Shown: positions 59,552-64,000 of the stretch, in pieces
Layout of the letters: each line of letters opens with the position of its first letter
How positions within the stretch are numbered: the stretch's first letter is position 1
NCBI GenBank assembly: GCA_036556325.1
Contig: DATBJR010000049.1
Coordinates: 1-64,000 of the forward strand
DNA from: DASSCW01 sp036556325
GTDB taxonomy: Bacteria > Chloroflexota > Limnocylindria > QHBO01
Direction: 5' to 3'
DNA: 64,000 nt
The notes under the pieces: generated by a model
Told to the model about the DNA's origin: nothing
Seen by the model: the letters and a program-made list of their open reading frames with translations, nothing else
Databases searched by the model: none
Position numbers and translations under genes: made by a program

Positions 59552-61099
59552 ATGGTCGACCGCCATGTGGTCCTGGCCGCCAAGGGCGGCGGGATGGTGT
59601 TCGCTGGGCGCCTTTTCGTGTGGGGCACGCGCTTCGGCATGGCCGTGCTCCTGGCGCGCCAGATGGGCGCGGACAGCTACGGGCTCTACAACGTCACCCT
59701 GACCATCGCCACCCTCGGTTCGGCGTTCTCGGTCATCGGCCTCGACTCCGCGCTGATTCGCTACGTGGCGGTCTATTCGCGGCGCATGGACCGCTTGGGC
59801 GTGCTCGGCACGCTGCGGGTCGGGATCGGCTTACCCATGCTGGTGAGCGGCGGCGCGGCGCTCATCCTGCTGCTCCTGGCCGCGCCGGCGGCGCGCCTGG
59901 CGGGAGACGTCCGTTTGGAGCCCCTGATCCGGATCGGCGCGGTGCTGGTGCCGGCCATGGTGTCGAACTCGCTGCTGGCGGCGACCCTGCAGGGCGCCCA
60001 GCGCATCGGCTGGGCGGTGCTGGCCGAGCAGTTCGCGCAGCCGACGGTGCGCCTGGCGATCCTGCTCGTGCTCACCGTCATCGGCATGACCCCCGAGGGT
60101 GCGGTCATGGCCTCGACCCTGGCCACGCTGGCGGCGACGGCGCTGCTGCTGTGGTTCGTCCAGCGCCAGATCTCGCTGGAGGGCATCGCCGGCGAGGTCC
60201 GCGCCGAACCGGGCACGATGCTCCGCTTCTCGCTGCCGGTGTACTTCTCGAACCTGGTCAACACCTTCGGCGGCAACCTGCAGACGCTGCTGCTCGGCGC
60301 CATGGCCTCGATGGCCAAGGCCGGCGTCTTCGGCATCGCCAACCAGGTGATGCTGGTGGGCGCGATCTTCCACTCGGCGGTCGTGCAGGCCGCCATGCCG
60401 ATCTTCGCCGAGCTCCAGGACTCTGAAGACCGCAGCCGCCTCAACGCGCTGTATCGCACCACGTCGAAATGGACGTTCACCCTCAACCTGCCGTTCTTCC
60501 TGCTCGCCGTCCTCATGCCGGAGGCGCTGCTCGGGATCTTCGGCAGCGACTTCACGAGCGGCGCGACCGCACTCACCATCCTGGCCTTCGCGTCCCTCAC
60601 CAATGCCGCCACCGGCACCTCTGGCGCCATCCTGGACATGACCGGGCACACCAGCGTCAAGCTCGTCAACTCGACCGTGTCGGTGGGGCTGGCCATCGTC
60701 CTGAACCTGCTCCTGATTCCCTCCCTGGGTGTCACGGGCGCGGCGATCGCCTCGCTCGGATCGGTGGCCTCGGTCAACCTGCTGCGTGTGGGCGAGGTGG
60801 CCTGGCTCGTGCACGTCGGCCCCTACGACCGCAGCTGGGTCAAGCCCGTGATCGCGGGTATTGCCGCCGCCACGGTGGGATGGGCCCTGTTGCTCGGCCT
60901 GCAGAACGTCGCATCCCTGCTGGTGCGCAGCGGGGTGGCAGCGCTCGGCCTGGCGGCGACCTACGTGCTCGTGTTGCTCGTCCTGCGGCTCAGTGACGAC
61001 GATCGGATCATCGTGTCGCGTGCGGCCCGCAAGTTCACCCGGCGGCGGGGAGGTCCGGCGGGCCTGGCGCAGGCCAGCCCCGGCCGCGAGCCGACATGA
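59552..61099 (+). CDS. polysaccharide flippase (Wzx-type, MATE/MOP superfamily)
   Basis: A 515-residue membrane protein with about 12-14 helices. The opening GMVFAGRLFVWGTRFGMAVLLARQMG and the middle RFSLPVYFSNLVNTFGGNLQTLLLG fit the RfbX/MurJ-like oligosaccharide flippase family, which moves lipid-linked repeat units across the membrane. It starts 2 nt after the Wzz-GGDEF stop and its stop overlaps the next start (ATGA), so the three are one unit. No polymerase (Wzy) is seen before the window ends. Confidence 0.88.
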   Translation: MVDRHVVLAAKGGGMVFAGRLFVWGTRFGMAVLLARQMGADSYGLYNVTLTIATLGSAFSVIGLDSALIRYVAVYSRRMDRLGVLGTLRVGIGLPMLVSGGAALILLLLAAPAARLAGDVRLEPLIRIGAVLVPAMVSNSLLAATLQGAQRIGWAVLAEQFAQPTVRLAILLVLTVIGMTPEGAVMASTLATLAATALLLWFVQRQISLEGIAGEVRAEPGTMLRFSLPVYFSNLVNTFGGNLQTLLLGAMASMAKAGVFGIANQVMLVGAIFHSAVVQAAMPIFAELQDSEDRSRLNALYRTTSKWTFTLNLPFFLLAVLMPEALLGIFGSDFTSGATALTILAFASLTNAATGTSGAILDMTGHTSVKLVNSTVSVGLAIVLNLLLIPSLGVTGAAIASLGSVASVNLLRVGEVAWLVHVGPYDRSWVKPVIAGIAAATVGWALLLGLQNVASLLVRSGVAALGLAATYVLVLLVLRLSDDDRIIVSRAARKFTRRRGGPAGLAQASPGREPT

Positions 61100-62649
61100 C
61101 GGCGGCCGAATCCACGCGGCGGGAGATGCATCCTGCCTTTCCCGCCGACGCCCTGGCCCTGACTCGCCAGGTGTTCGGCGCGCTGAACGGCGCCGAGGTG
61201 CGGTACTGCCACTGGAAGAGCACGACCGCCCTGGCGCTGGGCCTGGCCGGTCGGACCGATCTCGACCTGCTGGTCGACCGAGAAGCCGCCGCCGTCTTCG
61301 GTGCGACCGTCCGGGCCGCCGGATTCAAGCCGTTCATCTCGCATCCCAGCCGGCGCTACGTCGGCGTCGAGGACTGGCTTGGCCACGACACGGCGAGCGG
61401 ACGGCTGGTCCACCTCCACGTCTACTACCGCCTGGTGCTCGGCGAGGACTATGTGAAGAACCACGTGCTGCCGATCGAGAAGGCGGTCCTTGACGACGTG
61501 GTCCTGCGCGACGGCGTCAAGGTGCCGGCGCCCGCCACGGAGCTCGTCATCCTCGTCGTCCGGGCGCTGCTGAAGTACCGTCGCACCGATGCCGCCAAGG
61601 ACGCCCTGCGGCTCGGGCGGCGCGGTGGCGTCCCGCCGAACGTGCGTCGCGAAGTGCAGGACCTCTCCGAGCGCGTCACGGCCGCAGAGCTGCGGGCCGC
61701 CGCGCAGCGGCTGATGCCGCAGCTGCCGCCGGCAGTCTTCACTGACTTCGTCGACGCGCTCCGCTCCGACCATCGCAACGCGGCAGCCCTGTTGCGCCTG
61801 CGGGGCGTCGCGCGACGCGCGCTGCGCGGCTTCGAGCGGCTTCCGGCGCACCGCGCCCTGGCCATCTCCGTGAGTGCGCGGCTGCAGCGCGCCCCCGGAC
61901 TGCGGCGCGTGCTGCGCCCGCAATCGAAGGCGGACCTGCGGCGCAAGTCCTCCGCTGCCGGCGGCCTGACGGTGGCGCTCATCGGCCCCGATGGCGCGGG
62001 CAAGACGACGGTGATCGACGAGGTCGTGCGCTGGCTTGGTTGGCGCCTCAGCCTGCGGACCTCGTATCTCGGGACTGCACGGCCCTCGACCTCGACGGCG
62101 GCCGTGCAGGTGCTGAGCCGATACGCGCGGCGCCTCGCTCGCCGTCGCGAGGCAGGAGGGCGCGCCCCTTCCGGGTCGCTCGACCGCGTCGCCAGGCTGC
62201 TGGCAGCCACGCGCTACCTGGCCGAGGCACGCGACCGGGCCCGCCGCGCGCGCGAGGGACGCCGCCTGGCCGCGAACGGTACGCTGGTCCTCTTCGACCG
62301 CTATCCGTTGCCGTGGGTCAGGCTGGCCAATCGGCCGGTCGACGGGCCGCGGATCGCCGAGCTGCAGGAAGCCCGCGGCCGGGGCCTGCTCGGGATGCTG
62401 CAGCGGCGGGAGGAGGCCACCTACGCGGCCATGCCGGCCCCGGACCTGGTCATCCTGCTTGCCGTCGACCCCGAGGTGGCACTGGCCCGCAAGGGCAACC
62501 AGGACCGTGATGCGATCGTGGCCAAGGCGCGTGCCGTCCAGGAGGCCGCGGCCGGCGCGGATCGCGATGGGGTGGTGGTGGTCGATGCTGGCCAGCCGCT
62601 CGATACCGTCGTCGGCCAGGTCGAGGCGGCCATCTGGCAGCGGCTCTGA
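61096..62649 (+). CDS. nucleotidyltransferase-like domain fused to thymidylate-kinase-like P-loop domain
   Basis: A 517-residue fusion. The N-terminal part (about 15-180) has YCHWKSTTALALGLAGRTDLDLLVD, where Asp55 and Asp57 match the DxD of nucleotidyltransferase-fold proteins. A helical linker follows. The C-terminal part has Walker A GPDGAGKTT (297-305), VLFDRYPLPWVRLA and a nucleotide-kinase-like end. Such fusions occur in surface-polysaccharide loci, and their role is not established. The start overlaps the flippase stop as ATGA. Its stop overlaps the next start (TGATG). Confidence 0.78.
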   Translation: MTAAESTRREMHPAFPADALALTRQVFGALNGAEVRYCHWKSTTALALGLAGRTDLDLLVDREAAAVFGATVRAAGFKPFISHPSRRYVGVEDWLGHDTASGRLVHLHVYYRLVLGEDYVKNHVLPIEKAVLDDVVLRDGVKVPAPATELVILVVRALLKYRRTDAAKDALRLGRRGGVPPNVRREVQDLSERVTAAELRAAAQRLMPQLPPAVFTDFVDALRSDHRNAAALLRLRGVARRALRGFERLPAHRALAISVSARLQRAPGLRRVLRPQSKADLRRKSSAAGGLTVALIGPDGAGKTTVIDEVVRWLGWRLSLRTSYLGTARPSTSTAAVQVLSRYARRLARRREAGGRAPSGSLDRVARLLAATRYLAEARDRARRAREGRRLAANGTLVLFDRYPLPWVRLANRPVDGPRIAELQEARGRGLLGMLQRREEATYAAMPAPDLVILLAVDPEVALARKGNQDRDAIVAKARAVQEAAAGADRDGVVVVDAGQPLDTVVGQVEAAIWQRL

Positions 62650-64000
62650 TGATCATCGAGCTGGCCGGCCCGGTCGGGGCCGGTAAATCGGCGGTTGCCC
62701 AGGGGCTGCCGGAGGCGCTGCGCGCCCGCGGGATCGCTGCGAGCAACCTCCACGAGATCGCGCGGCTCAACCGCCCACGAACGTGGCTATGGAGCACGTG
62801 GTTCGCGGTTCGCCATCCTCGCCTGACCTGGGTGGCCTGGCGAGCGGTGTCGGGGGCGCCGATCCCGTGGTGGCATCGGCGGCTCATCTTTGGCCTGACC
62901 GTGGGCGTGGGCGGTCGGATCGCGTACGCGCGGCGACGGGTCCCTCGCGACCACATCGTGCTCGTTGACGAGGGACTGGTGCATCGGGCCGTGAACCTGT
63001 TCAGCTGGTACGGGCGCCCGCCGGAGCGCGCCGTCCGGCGCTACGTGGCGCTGGTGCCGCTGCCCGACGCCGTCATCCACGTCGACACCGATCCCGAGGC
63101 CGCCCGACGCCGCGTGCTGGCGCGTGGCCTGCCGCGCCGCCTGGTGGGTCGCTCGGAAACGGACGTCGCCGCGTTCGTGGGGCGAGCCCGGGACGTGGTG
63201 ACGACGGCCATCGCGGCGTTGCAGCACCGCCCCGGAGCGACGGTGATCAAGGTGACCAACCGGCAATCGCTGCGGCGCTCGATCAGCAACGCTGCGCGCT
63301 CGACGAGCCGGCTCGTCACCGACGCCAGCCCCGGCCCGGGCAACCTGGTGCTAAGGCCGCGTTTCCCGATCGTTGCGCGACCGGACCGGGCGCTTGCCCG
63401 GCTTCGAATCCGGCGCTCGGGGGGCATCCCGGCCTCGCAGCTCGCCGCGGTCCTGGATCGCTACGGGCTGCACGCGACCGGCCGGCCTCGCGTCCTCTCG
63501 GCCCCGCGAGCGCGGGGCGCCACCGTCCGCGTCAGGACGGCCGACGGCGAGGTCGTCGTCAAGCGCTATAAGCCGAATGTCGAGCCGTCGGTCCTGGCGA
63601 TCGAGCACGCCGTCCTGGCCGCGCTGGCGGCGGACGACTTCCCGGCCCCGCGGCTGCGAACGGCCCTGGACGGCACCTCGGGGGTGAGCCTGGACGGAGC
63701 GTGCTTCGCGGTGTCGGACGCCATCGGTGGATACCGCCACCCGCACGAGCTGGTCATGGCTCGCACCGATCGCCGCCAGCTCGAGGTGATTGCTGCACGC
63801 CTCCTCGCCAGGCTGCACGCGGCGCTGGAGGCCCTTGACGTCCCGCCCTCCGCGACGCTCGGCTTTGCCGGCCGGGACGGTCCGCGGGTGCGCGACGTCG
63901 CCTGGTACACCGATCGGCTGGCGGATGCCCCTGCGCCCCGGCGCGTCCGCGCGTGGGTGCATGGCGCGCTGTGGGAGCTGTACGAGCGATTCCAGGCCGA
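62649..64000 (+). CDS. P-loop kinase fused to aminoglycoside-phosphotransferase-like domain (3' truncated)
   Basis: The frame is open to the window edge (450 codons). The N-terminal part has Walker A AGPVGAGKS (6-14), VLVDEGLVHRAV and a basic nucleotide-kinase-like region to about 200. After a linker (about 200-275) an APH/homoserine-kinase-II-like domain begins: VRTADGEVVVKRYKP with the likely ATP-binding Lys305, LAIEHAVLAAL, and LARLHAAL (His390). The catalytic loop lies beyond the edge. The ATG overlaps the previous stop. The function is unknown; phosphorylation of a sugar or lipid carrier is a guess. Confidence 0.72.
   Translation, partial: MIIELAGPVGAGKSAVAQGLPEALRARGIAASNLHEIARLNRPRTWLWSTWFAVRHPRLTWVAWRAVSGAPIPWWHRRLIFGLTVGVGGRIAYARRRVPRDHIVLVDEGLVHRAVNLFSWYGRPPERAVRRYVALVPLPDAVIHVDTDPEAARRRVLARGLPRRLVGRSETDVAAFVGRARDVVTTAIAALQHRPGATVIKVTNRQSLRRSISNAARSTSRLVTDASPGPGNLVLRPRFPIVARPDRALARLRIRRSGGIPASQLAAVLDRYGLHATGRPRVLSAPRARGATVRVRTADGEVVVKRYKPNVEPSVLAIEHAVLAALAADDFPAPRLRTALDGTSGVSLDGACFAVSDAIGGYRHPHELVMARTDRRQLEVIAARLLARLHAALEALDVPPSATLGFAGRDGPRVRDVAWYTDRLADAPAPRRVRAWVHGALWELYERFQA

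Overview
This is a gene-dense, high-GC bacterial chromosomal segment with no rRNA, tRNA, CRISPR array or recognisable insertion sequence. The gene content suggests Chloroflexota, possibly a Limnocylindria-like lineage, with an actinobacterial relative as the main alternative. The clues are a one-operon pentose phosphate pathway with OpcA, a GlgM-type glycogen synthase, deazaflavin-type and LLM-class oxidoreductases, long-form Lhr, many GTG starts with GTGA/ATGA overlaps, and apparently leaderless promoters. No phylogenetic marker gene is present, so the assignment is an inference.

Layout. 1-6359: the 3' part of a PAS-GAF-EAL phosphodiesterase, then on the minus strand an operon of two ABC-2 exporters plus an esterase. 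6579-11701: a stand-alone receiver protein, glycogen synthase, another ABC-2 exporter, a DUF4260 protein and an ATP-grasp ligase. 11820-14248: a NirK-like copper protein converging on two F420/flavin-type oxidoreductases. 14342-18850: the helicase Lhr. 19006-21792: a cytochrome b561-like protein and a lipoprotein, divergent from an ECF sigma/anti-sigma pair. 21806-30825: beta-CASP nuclease, LigC-type ligase, methyltransferase, DUF885 peptidase, acetyltransferase, AlkZ-like winged-helix protein, TMEM175 channel and LigD-type polymerase. 30875-43801: YihY protein, M23 peptidase, glycogen phosphorylase, a 904-residue HTH protein with acidic repeats, a DinB-TPR fusion, an FAD oxidoreductase, a MarR-MFS pair, nicotinamidase and a small membrane protein. 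44015-44338: a zinc-ribbon protein ended by a strong terminator. 44643-53991: tkt-tal-pgi-gnd-zwf-opcA-pgl. 54002-56401: small unknown proteins and a sulfotransferase. 56521-64000: an exopolysaccharide cluster that runs off the window.

How the genes work together. The seven-gene sugar operon supplies NADPH and pentoses through both branches of the pentose phosphate pathway. GlgM and GlgP handle alpha-glucan synthesis and breakdown. The LigC, LigD-Pol, AlkZ-like and Lhr genes form a loose DNA-repair neighbourhood, but no Ku is visible. The polysaccharide cluster contains the most unusual gene: a Wzz-type co-polymerase whose cytoplasmic C-terminus is a degenerate GGDEF domain that has lost the active-site signature but keeps an RxxD motif at the I-site position. 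This suggests an export complex gated by c-di-GMP, analogous in logic to PelD. The same cluster carries two unusual kinase fusions at the right edge.
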